64,000 nucleotides of DNA from Macrotrachela quadricornifera (lineage: Eukaryota; Rotifera; Eurotatoria; Philodinida; Philodinidae), in NCBI GenBank assembly GCA_022393335.1, contig JAJEKB010021191.1, positions 1 to 64,000 on the forward strand, given 5' to 3'. A model generated the notes under the pieces. It was given only the letters and a program-made list of their open reading frames with translations. It was not told where the DNA came from and ran no database searches. Below are positions 10,696 to 19,887 of the stretch, piece by piece. A program made the translations under genes and the position numbers. Within the stretch, counting starts at the first letter, position 1, and each line of letters begins with the position of its first letter.

Positions 10696-11553
10696 TCATA
10701 CAATATAAAATGTTTTTATTAATTCTTGAACAGTTTTCCATGATGGTCTCGATGTAATTTTATTCCACCATTGTTTAACATTTGGTCGTGATTCAAAGAA
10801 ATCTCCTTCGCCAAGTTTTACAAGCCATGAGCCATATGGTAAATGGAAAAGATCAGCCAAAGTAAATTCCTAAATTAATTTCGAATAATAAATAAAATAT
10901 TGAAAATTTTTCATAACTTACTTGTCCAGCTAGATATGGTTGTTTTGATAAAATTTTTTCATATACATCTAATTTAGTATTTAATTCTACTCGAAATGAT
11001 GCTACTTTAGTTTCATCAGCTTCACCAAGACCTTCCATTCTAATAAATACAATAAATAATGTTTCAATAAATAAATTTGATTAATTATACTTTTTTAATG
11101 CTCGTTCAAAGACAATACCTCTAGCAAATGGATCAAAATAAGAGATTTCAATTGATGCAGCTTGTTCGAAAAGACCTTGTGCATGAATATCTTTAGGAAT
11201 CAATTCTGTACCTTTTTCTTTATATTTTGATTCCAAATAACGACAAATAGCGCGTGAGTCTAATTGAAATATATTTATTAATAAAAATAAGATTAAACTA
11301 ACCATAAATTTTAAAACCATTTTCATCAACAAGTACAGGAACATCACCAAATGGATGTTTTTCTAAATATTCTGGAGTCTAAACAACTTAGATATAGTTT
11401 ATTTTTCAATTATTTATTATCTATTTCTACCTTATATTCACCAGCAGCAAAATCAATTCTTTGAAGGACATATTTAAGATCTTTTTCAATAAGTGTGACT
11501 AGTACATGTTGCGTACGTGCTGACCCAGCCATACCATAAACTGTAATCGACAT
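10696..11553 (-). CDS. Glutathione S-transferase, phi-like
   Basis: Five exons on the minus strand (11431-11553, 11303-11378, 11091-11259, 10922-11039, 10696-10869) with GT-AG introns of 52, 43, 51 and 52 bp give 219 aa, normal for a cytosolic GST. N-terminal thioredoxin fold: 'MSITVYGMAGSARTQHVL' with Ser11 as likely glutathione-activating residue, 'FGDVPVL' with the cis-proline at 55, and 'DSRAICRYLE' (from 67), the glutathione gamma-glutamyl contact. The C-terminal helical domain contains 'FERALKK', 'LDVYEKILSKQPYLAGQ' and 'FTLADLFHLPYG'. This combination is closest to phi-class GSTs of plants and fungi rather than to typical animal classes (from memory), so foreign origin is plausible. 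Role: glutathione conjugation in detoxification. A poly(A) signal lies about 80 bp past the stop, squeezed between the gene and the hAT element. Confidence 0.9.
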
Positions 11554-11873
11554 TTTTCTTTATATGTTGAAGTAATCGTTGATTATTTGAATAGATACTA
11601 AAATATGATGAACTATAGAAAAACGAAATGTATTTATAGGGTAGATAGCAAAGAAGAGAAACATCCACTATCATTTATGTTTATACTGTCGTGCATACTT
11701 CACATTACGCAGAAAAAAAAGCAAAAAATGATCGATGTGAAGCACAACTGGGCAGCTCCGACTCCGGAGCTGGGCCAGCTCTACTTATTAACGGAGCCGG
11801 AGCCGGAGCTAATAGCTACTTGACGACTCCGAATTTTATTCATTCTGTCAACACTGAGAACGAGGGTTGTATT
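11554..11873. other. GST upstream region with a GGAGC-rich palindromic patch
   Basis: No gene. At about 11750-11815 repeated (G)GAGC(C) words form imperfect palindromes around GGAGCCGGAGCCGGAGCT. This is unusually GC-rich for the window and contributes to spurious open frames on both strands. Confidence 0.4.
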
Positions 11874-12128
11874 TAGGGATGCACCGGCCACTGGCACACC
11901 GATATACAGTGCACCGTATATGCACCGATCCAGATATAGTGTGATAAGTGTGACAGCCCACAAATAGCTGTTTCAAAAAGATGAAATTATTAGGCGTGCA
12001 ACTCTGAGTTTGATGATAACCATAATAATCATACGATAGTATAGCAATGGCTTGTCTTTTCATAGAACTAACATGTGATAATATAAAGGCGCTTGAAAAT
12101 TCAAAAACGCTCTTACAATTATACTTCG

Positions 12129-12521
12129 TTAAGACCCCTCCCCCCCTCAGAAACGAGCTCTGTTATTTTTCATCCGATTTCAACCAAAATTTCAGAGGAT
12201 GTTAGTCTTGGGTGGGGGAGACTGTGGCTGAAACTTTCAGAACTAAAAGATATTAATTAATCCTATATGTTATAAAAATTTCAGCTCTATTGGTCAAACA
12301 AAAGTATGAAAAGTATCATTAACACTGTATTCTCCGTATCCCTCAGTAGCACATCCTCAGAAAATAAGTCGTCAGAAAAAAAGACCAACATACACATTTT
12401 GGCAAAAAAAATCATGCCAGCTTGTAATTCATCACACGGACTATCAGAATACGTATAAATCTCAAAATCAATTTTTTTCTCAAAAAATTGACTTTTCTGA
12501 AAGGGGGGGGGGGGTCCTTAA
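12129..12521. mobile_element. TTAA-flanked MITE with poly-C/poly-G termini
   Basis: 393 bp. Left end TTAAGACCCCTCCCCCCC then TCAGAAA; right end TTTCTGAAA, a run of G, then GGTCCTTAA. Inverted termini and TTAA at both ends fit a piggyBac-like MITE. Part of its right half (12395-12480) recurs in inverted orientation at about 47870-47960. Confidence 0.55.
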
Positions 12522-12544
12522 TCGAAAAACTGCTCAACCAGATA

Positions 12545-12900
12545 ACAGCAAATTGTCACTCGCTTACGAAATTGATAAACGTGGGAGATTTTATGAGGTC
12601 TTTTGTAGAGCACCCTTAGTAACCTCAGATTAACCCGGACAACCTTGTGTTCCATCCTTATCTTCATGGAGAATACACGCCTCGAAATCTGATTGGCTGA
12701 GACTCTTTTGTATCAGCCAATCGGATAGCAGGAAATTGTAACTTGCTTATTTTATGGATGACTGTAAGAGATTCTATGAGGACTTTTGTAGCATACCTAT
12801 GACAACCTCAACTTGACCCTCGCAACCCTATGATGCGTCCTTATCTTCATAGAGAATAAATGCCTCGAAACCTGATTGGCTGAAACTCTTTTGTGACTAA
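12545..12900. repeat. Tandem pair with 183-bp period
   Basis: Two diverged direct copies. AAATTGTCACTCGCTTA (about 12550) corresponds to AAATTGTAACTTGCTTA (about 12733), and CCTTATCTTCATGGAGAATA (about 12656) to CCTTATCTTCATAGAGAATA (about 12839). Both copies end in a CTGATTGGCTGA-containing segment. No coding potential. Confidence 0.6.
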
Positions 12901-13009
12901 CTATTCCCGAAATTCCTCGCACCAGAAACGGCCGAGCTCGGCAATGACCGAGCCGGAGAAGCTTGGGCTCGATGCATGCCTAGACACTCCTACAGTGCAG
13001 TACTTAAAA

Positions 13010-13285
13010 ATCGAAGGGTACTCCTTTAATATAGCAGTTGAGGACCTACGAGTACCCCTATAGTATAGTTCTAGAGAACCTAAGGGTATCCCTAAAGTAT
13101 AGCAGCTGAGGACCAAAAAGATATCCTGTTAGTATAGGGCTTGAGGACCTGACAGTGCCCCTATACTATAGCATTTGTGGATCCAAGGTTACCCTTATAG
13201 TATAGCAGTTGAGGACCTAAGAGTTCTCGTATAGTGTTGTGCTTGAAGACCCAAGGATATCCCTATAGTATAGTACTTCAATTTC
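13010..13285. repeat. 34-bp tandem array, about 8 copies
   Basis: Units begin AGTATAG and contain a TTGAGGACC core and a CCCTAT end; most are exactly 34 bp, with substitutions between copies. The array is flanked by two direct copies of a 65-bp segment carrying ACCGAGCC, AAGCT and ATGC (about 12912-12982 and 13283-13346), so the array may have expanded inside a duplicated unit. Confidence 0.65.
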
Positions 13286-13623
13286 TGGGAATCCTGACAC
13301 CAAGAATAACCGAGCCTGGGAAGCTCGGGATCGGTGTATGCTTAGTTATTATTTAAATTTATATGACTTGTCTTGATTTATAAGAAAATCTTTTTAATTC
13401 ATTAATGAAATCAATCGAACTTTGTTCTGTCCCTTCAACTCAAAAAGCTAAGCTTGAAAAAAAATCTATTATGAGTTGCTTCACATTGTAGCAGTAATTA
13501 ACTAAAAATTGATCGGTGCACCGCCCATCAGTCTCACGGTCCACCGGTGCATCCCTAGCAGTGATCTTTGAGCCGATATTCTTTTACCCGGTACCGAGCA
13601 AGCTTATTTTACTTTGTCTAATT

Positions 13624-13911
13624 TAGTGGCGGCGCCAGGCTACTAGCGCCCTCTTGTTTTGGGGGAGGGGGGCAGTGGAAGGTGGCGCCACCTATACACA
13701 CGCCAAATTTTCAAGGATGTATGAGACTATTAGAGTCACTAGGGGTGGAAATAGAATACCTCCTTGTCTCTTTTTCTAGAGAGAGCAATAGACGGTACCG
13801 CTACCCTATTGACACTGTGTATTATTCATAACATGATGTGCATATAGGTGGCGTCACCTTCCACTGCTCCCTCAAAACAAGAGGGGCGCTAGTAGTCTGG
13901 CGTCGCCATTA
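13624..13911. mobile_element. MITE with long inverted termini, hAT-like ends
   Basis: 288 bp. The left end reads TAGTGGCGGCGCCAGG (13624-13639) and runs into a ~75-bp arm (CTACTAGCGCCC, then CTTGTTTTG, then GCAGTGGAAGGTG); the right arm is its complement, ending TGGCGTCGCCATTA at 13911. The first 16 bases match the hAT element at 7087 at 14 positions (TAGTGGCGTAGCCAGG), so a hAT transposase could have mobilised it. No matching 8-bp flanks seen. Confidence 0.65.
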
Positions 13912-14845
13912 ATTAAAATGATGATTATGTCGACCATTTGCAAATTATCCAGTAAACTTTTCAAAAGACGATATAAGATAAATTACACCAAAAAAAACAA
14001 TTTATTCAACAATACTTTAAGATGTTTTAATTCAAATAGTTCAATAAAAGGAGTTTAATATATGAGTTCAGCGTCTGCATGTTTGAATTGAAAGTCTGCA
14101 TATATTTATTTTCTACTTTTATTATAGTTTGATATTGATAACTATAATACAATAACATGCGAAGAACTTCAAAAATTTATAATCGATAAATTCATGAATA
14201 TCGAATAATTTTTTGAAAAGTGTTTTTTTATAAAAATTTTATTAAATGCATCAGTAGAAGCTAGATAGAAAATAGGTTTGACTAAAAAAGCATAGCGACT
14301 TTTATTTTAAATCCTAGAGATTCATATTGTTTTCTTTGAATAACGAAGGAATATCATTGATACTATTACAAAATTTAAGACCATATATTGTCTAGTGATA
14401 GAGAAGTATTAAACTAGGATAATCTCGAAAGGGTTCAATTTTTCAATATAGTATGATACATGGAAAAAATGTAGACACATCGAATTTAACTTCGAATGTT
14501 ATATGTACTTTAACAAGTGAAAACTAATTGAGTAGAGTTTGATTTTGATCAAAATGTTTAAAAAGAATCATTTTCAAGGGCATTAAAGAAAAGGAACCGA
14601 TCAGCTTATATTCACGAGCTCCGTTCAAATGAACTAAAAAACTACTTGAAGATATCTTTCTAATAGATGAATTAACCTTCTTGTTCCTTAATATTTTATA
14701 TATCATTTTGTATTTGGTGAAATTCTCTACCGAATATTATTGAGTACGTGAACTTTTCTTTGATTATAAGAGAAAAAGTGTTTTTACGAAAATTGAGCAT
14801 AGGTTAATATTTGAATATAGAAGCGTAGAAAATAATGACAATTTT
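13912..14845. other. AT-rich intergenic stretch
   Basis: No gene, repeat or RNA recognised. One minus-strand open frame of 60 codons (14524-14706) has no family features and is probably chance. Confidence 0.4.
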
Positions 14846-15597
14846 CTCTATTTTGGCGATCAGTTCGCCATTCATGCACCAAAAAGTATTCAAATCTATT
14901 AAGGTCACTATAATTCCTTTAAATCGTTCATTAGAATTAAGATTCGTTATAGTTCCAGTATCCTTGATTATAGTGATGGCCAAAAGTAAGAAGATTGTTG
15001 GTAGAATTTGAGAGTATAGAATAGATTACACTTGGAAAACAAAATAACTAGTATAACACTTGACTCCTGGAGCCGTTTAAACCATATCATTGAGTAATGT
15101 TTAATTTCTGTTGCAAGGACAAAACAGAGGTAATAAAAAGAATGATTTCAGCTCTGTAGCAGTTGATCTGATCGAGCTTTTATTTGTTACCGACTAAGAT
15201 ATCATGCTATTTAACCTCGAGAAAACAAGACTGACAGACATAGTATACTCATCCTTCTGTTTAGCACTAATATAGTGGATGTAACTATCCGCTCTCATTA
15301 AATGAACCTGGTCAATATTCAGTACTGTAGTTTGAACGGCTCCAGGAGTCAAGTGTTATACTAGTTATTTTGTTTTCCAAGTGTAATCTATTCTATACTC
15401 TCAAATTCTATCTACAATCTTCTTACTTTTGCCCATCTCTATAATCAAGGATACTGGAAACGAGCATATTTACCTATGTTATACTATGAAACTATAACGA
15501 ATCTTAAGTCTAATGAACTATTTAAAGGAATTACGGTGACCTTAATAGATATGAATACTTTTGACACATGAATGGTGAACTGATCGCCATATTTGAG
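14846..15597. mobile_element. Foldback element, arms about 233 and 264 bp
   Basis: The left arm (14846-15078) runs from GGCGATCAGTT to CTCCTGGAGCCGTT; the right arm (15334-15597) is its complement, from AACGGCTCCAGGAG to CTGATCGCC. The arms are well over 85% identical by eye. The right arm has about 32 extra bases near 15470. The 255-bp loop has no coding capacity. No target duplication could be fixed. Confidence 0.8.
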
Positions 15598-17377
15598 TAA
15601 TAAATGATGAACGATCAAATAAAACACCACATATAATGATCCTTGTAGTAAATTAACACCAGATAAACTTGAAACATCATGAAAAATTTTAGAAATAGTT
15701 CAAATTAGAATAGTTAAAAACAATATGGGTTTTGGACAATATAGATATACTAGCAATGCAGATTAAATCATCCGATCTCACAAGGTAGTTAATAATTATG
15801 GTACAGCAACTTTTCAATATTTTCGATTTTTCTCTCCAAAAACCAACTGACAACCTTGAGAGGCAGTGGTGATATGAAGTGTTTAGATACTAATATGCAC
15901 AAACACTACTGGTAGATCTACAGTAAATTTTTTAGAAATGAAAAGAAGATTTTTCTTTATATGTGTGAAGAGGGTCTATAATTTTGGGAATCTCTGTATA
16001 CATCAGTCAATTATATTCACAAAATTAGCAACGTTCCCAAAATTAAAGATTAGACTATCGAACTACTCCAACAATCCAATTAAACAGTGTCACTTTCAAT
16101 AATAACGGTACATTAAAGATCCATCTACAAGACATACTAAACAAAATTTTATATTAAATTATTTACCTATTAATATTAACATCCAAGGAGAAAAAAGCCA
16201 TTCGAACATTCTCATCCATTCCCATATTCTTCAAATAATTTAAATGACCTCATAAAATTGATTTTTTTTTCTGAGATTGTAGTATATTTTCAACTAAATG
16301 AAATAAGTACGTTGGTATCAAGCTCATAAATATTTCATTGCAAAATTGTATTTAACATTCTGAAGATAAAGAAGTCATTTTACATTCAGAATCATGCTAT
16401 AAATAATTGTACACACAATAGAGATAAGTAAAACAGAGAAAAGGTTCATCCAAATATTGCTAATTGCTTCCAACTAAGTCGAATAACTCTCAATTATTCA
16501 AATGTAACGGATTACATTTGAATTCTGTCCAAGTGGTCTTTCAAGACAATCTGATTGCGTTTTTTACATAGATACTAATTGAAAGAATACTTTTAAAATT
16601 ACATCAGGTATATTATATCGAGTGAAAATTATTTTATAGCTCTTGTGACATTGAAATAACATCATGTTGTAACGATAAATATTGATTGTTAATGAGTAAA
16701 ATTATCAGTTATAAACTATTTCACATTTTTCTTCGTATTAAAATAGTGGCTACTATAAGAAAACTTAAATTGTTTAACTAATGTATATCAATCATCGCAC
16801 TTCATAGTAATCCTTGCTTAGTCATATTATTGTATTAAAAGTGAAATGAAAGATTCCCAGAGCTAGCAAATAATACGCAATTTTTTTGACCAATATAAGT
16901 TTTTACATAAAACTATCAGTATTATTTAGAATTTGAATAGATTAAATGTCGTTCGATACATTCCAGTGTTTTTCAAACCTTTCCAATTATAATATAATCA
17001 AAATATAGAGTATACGTTTTAATCGCAGAGAGGGAAGAGAGATAAATGAAATAATCAGAAAAGAATATATAAGAACAAAAGGAAATGAAAAGTAACCGAT
17101 GATATTACCGATACAACACACAATATTCAGTACTAAACAAAAATTAATAAGTTTTAATTATTGTTTGTTAGTTTGTTCGACACGTATCAATCTGTCGGAT
17201 GATAAACGATTATTCTTTTTAGTTAAAATCCAAGCAGCAGTCTGCTTATGTATAAATCTTTCAACTCTATTAACATTTGTTTTAAAAAATTTGTATTTGT
17301 CTTGATCAGTAATAGTTGAGCACACGTTCATTCCATTATAACTTTCCTTTTTTGAATTTGTACAAACATTTTCAGTA
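15598..17377. other. AT-rich region without recognised genes
   Basis: About 1.8 kb with nothing identifiable. A 67-codon plus-strand frame (17099-17305) contains one hydrophobic stretch (VCLCINLSTLLTFVL) that could be a relic membrane segment next to the SINE/foldback insertion, but no family could be assigned. Confidence 0.35.
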
Positions 17378-17767
17378 TCTATACTAGGTGAGCCGCCATG
17401 ACTGAATGGTTACGTTGTTCGACACGTACCCACAAGATACTGCGTTCAAACCTCGGTATCACCGGAAATGGAATGGCCTTGGACAAGTCACTAACGGCTA
17501 TTTGTCTCGGATCACCCACCCAATAGTATACTGATTACATTGTTGACATACCATATAGCTCCTGTAGCTGGTATGTGGTTAGTCAGTGTGTATGGGGAGC
17601 TCAAGTAATTGAGCGAGAAGAATTCTGCGTCAGGCCGGCCTTCTGTCCAGAGCTGCAGCTAGTTATAGTTGTAGGAAAAATATTGGGCTTATGAAACTGT
17701 CCTTGGACAGCACCCTATATTGAAAGGTAGCCGAAAGGCGAGGGTATTCTTCTTCTATACTAGGTGA
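17378..17767 (+). mobile_element. tRNA-derived SINE with 14-bp target duplication
   Basis: The body (about 17392-17753, 362 bp) is flanked by an exact 14-bp repeat, TCTATACTAGGTGA (17378-17391 and 17754-17767). The 5' end resembles a tRNA with RNA polymerase III boxes: an A-box-like TGACTGAATGG (about 17400) and a B-box-like GCGTTCAAACC (about 17452). It is followed by GGCCTTGGACAAGTCACTAA (about 17475), which closely resembles the CORE segment of MIR-type SINEs (CCTTGGGCAAGTCACTTAA, from memory). The 3' part has no homopolymer tail. The target duplication lies in the end of the foldback element at 17757-18720, so the SINE inserted after that element. Confidence 0.75.
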
Positions 17768-18720
17768 AAAATAATATTTTGCAAGAGGGATACCGCTATA
17801 CTTTTTAGTAGAGCAAATAATGAATATTATATCAAATAAAAGCCCGTCGAAAATGGAATTCATTGATACTAAATTGTAAGGGTTATAAGACCTTTTTTTA
17901 ATATTGAACTTTAGTAACTTTCAAAAATGTCCTACTTTCTTTTGCAGTGAAAAAGTGAGGTTCTAATCATTCAAGAATGAAGTACAATATTTTTCTTGGA
18001 TTTTTATACATGATTCGATAGAGCTCATCGAGCTCTACAAAACTGCGTACATGAAAAATTTTTCGAACCCTCTTTGTACAATAAAAAAAGTCAAAAAACT
18101 ATTTCGAAAATCTTAAAATGTTTACAAAGTCTTTTTTGATATGGAAGAAAAATACTTGGGTTTTGAAAAAGATTGGCATTTTTAATCGCTTCTACTCCCT
18201 TAGGCGTTTCAACATATACTCGTTTGGGGCAGCATGAAAAACTGCATCGAATGACCATCTTTTCAAATAGCTTACTTAAGGTTTCCAATGAAAAACAGCT
18301 GAATTTAGTGTGAAATAGACCATCTTCTTACTTAAAAAAAGTGTAAAAAATGCCAGTTTTTTTACAAGTTCTTTGCATAGTTTCTAGTGAGTTTCAATCC
18401 AACAATTCTAGTTAAAACGTTTTTCATATATACAGTTTAATGGAGCTCGATGAGCTCTATCGAATCATGTATAAAAATCCAAGAAAAATATTTTACTCCA
18501 TTCTTCAATGAGTAGAACCTTACTTTTTCACTGCAAAAAAAGTAGAAAATTTTTGAAAATTACTAAAGTTCGATATTATAAAAAGTTTTCATAACCCTTA
18601 CAATTTAGTATCAATGAATCCCATTTTCGACGGACTTTCATTTGATATAATATTCATTATTTGCTCTACTAGAAAGTATAGCGGTATCTCTCTGGTAAAA
18701 TATTATTTTTCACCTAGTAT
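17757..18720. mobile_element. Foldback element, arms about 285 bp
   Basis: Left arm about 17757-18040 and right arm about 18437-18720 are inverted copies (ends ATACTAGGTGAAAAATAAT and its complement). Shared internal landmarks are GAATTCATTGATACTAAAT, TTTTTCACTGCA and GAGCTCGATGAGCTC at the inner edge. The 400-bp loop carries only a chance 65-codon frame. A diverged copy of part of it occurs at 58025-58400. The SINE has split its left outer end. Confidence 0.8.
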
Positions 18721-19015
18721 AATATCGATAAAATAAATATTTTTAGTAAGATTATATGTTCATGCATTTTCCATCATTATTTACCTTGGTTCATGACAAT
18801 ATAACAAAAACGAGTACAGTTTCTTCGTTATTATATCGAGAAATATTGATGACAATGCTTGTAGAATATGAAACATGTTTAAATATTTCAAGAAAAAACA
18901 TGGATCCTGTTTGTTATACGCCATCATTTTTCAAAAACTTCAAAACCGACTTTTTTTCAAATAAAAAAACTTTGAACAACAGAAGTAGCAATTTCAACAA
19001 ATAAAATCCTGTCTA

Positions 19016-19887
19016 CTCTTCTGGTGGTCAAATTTCTGCGATGTTTCCTAATATGATGTCGAATGGATCTTTGTCATTGAGTCTGCTGCGTCACATGAAC
19101 TCAGCCATATAGGATTTGACGAAATTTCGGTTGGTGCCAAACCACATTTTGTTGTCTAGCTTTACTGGACGCCAGGTATTCTCAATGGCTTGTATGTGAG
19201 CAAGCGTTAGAGGATCCACAAAGTTGTATTTGTGATTCACGGTCGGGTGTTTAAATCCTGCTGCTTCGATTTCATTGTAAGCCTTCCAGCAGTCAGAAAT
19301 TATCCTTGTTTCTGGTCGAATTCTTGCATAGATGATGGGCATAAGAGTAGTGGCACGTCGGTTCGGCACAGACACCACAAAAACATTACCTTGTTTCGCG
19401 GCAAATTCACCCGAAGATCTATTGTTGATGAAGAACTCGACCAGTGTTGTTCTTACGTCGCGAGGAGATGCTCTCATCGATTTCCACCGTCACTCATAGG
19501 CTCCCAATCATCGAACTACCATCTTGTCCCACCTTTTTGGCACACATTTTGTGAAGATAATTGTTAGAATCGATCGCAGCATTTTGTTAAATTTCTAGTT
19601 CACGTTTACAGAATTTTACGGAGGTCAGTCTGAAAGCCTAGCAATATATGAAATAGATAATCTTGTGGAGAGGCAATCGAGATCCTTTCAGCCAACTTTC
19701 CACACGAAACCGAATTTCCTGACGGCAATTCTTCTTCATACAAGTTCAAGACCGTTGTTTTATATTGAGTCTCATCAAATGACCAGTTTTGTATGTTCGC
19801 TTCATGTGAAACAATTCGTTGTTCTTGTAAGAAGGTAACAGCATTTTCTTCAGTTCGAATGTTTCGCACTCGTTCAATGAAACGCAT
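19016..19887 (-). pseudogene. Merlin-type (ISXO2-like DDE) transposase, decayed
   Basis: Read on the minus strand, several frames together give an ISXO2/Merlin-like protein. The N-terminal part (19606-19887) includes 'AVTFLQEQRIV'. Next come 'VEIDES' with 'RRKNNTGRVL' (about 19440-19495, first catalytic Asp), 'TLMPIIYARI' and 'IISDCWKAY' (second Asp), then 'FVDPLTLAH' and 'IENTWRPVK' (Glu). Damage is clear: a TAG where family members have Trp after 'RVLHQQ', a TGA a few codons later, a frameshift between 'ICRET' and 'VFVVSVPNR', and a TGA (TGG in intact copies) after 'MAEFM' at about 19100. Terminal repeats not found. Merlin elements are cut-and-paste transposons related to bacterial IS1016/IS1595. 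Confidence 0.8.

Larger units (their letters stand above)
11874..13557. mobile_element. Composite non-autonomous element with TAGGGATGCACCGG ends
   Basis: Perfect 14-bp inverted termini TAGGGATGCACCGG (11874-11887) and CCGGTGCATCCCTA (13544-13557), plus an inner inverted pair GCACCGATC/GATCGGTGC (about 11930 and 13511). The TAGGGATGC end is reminiscent of hAT termini, but the adjacent 8-mers (GTTGTATT and GCAGTGAT) do not match, so no target duplication is evident. No coding capacity. The interior holds the TTAA element at 12129, a 183-bp tandem pair and a 34-bp tandem array. It could alternatively be two solo ends. Confidence 0.5.

Noticed and set aside
11486..11963. Several short frames around the GST start
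   Set aside because: They are shadows of the GST first exon or of a GGAGC-rich palindromic patch.
17392..17470. Stand-alone tRNA gene
   Set aside because: A and B box-like words are present but the acceptor and anticodon stems do not pair convincingly, and the region is enclosed in a 14-bp target duplication; it fits the head of a SINE.
17099..19004. Gene split by the SINE and foldback (frames at 17099-17305 and 18756-19004)
   Set aside because: One hydrophobic segment on the left is suggestive, but no family could be recognised in either flank and no splice sites join them.
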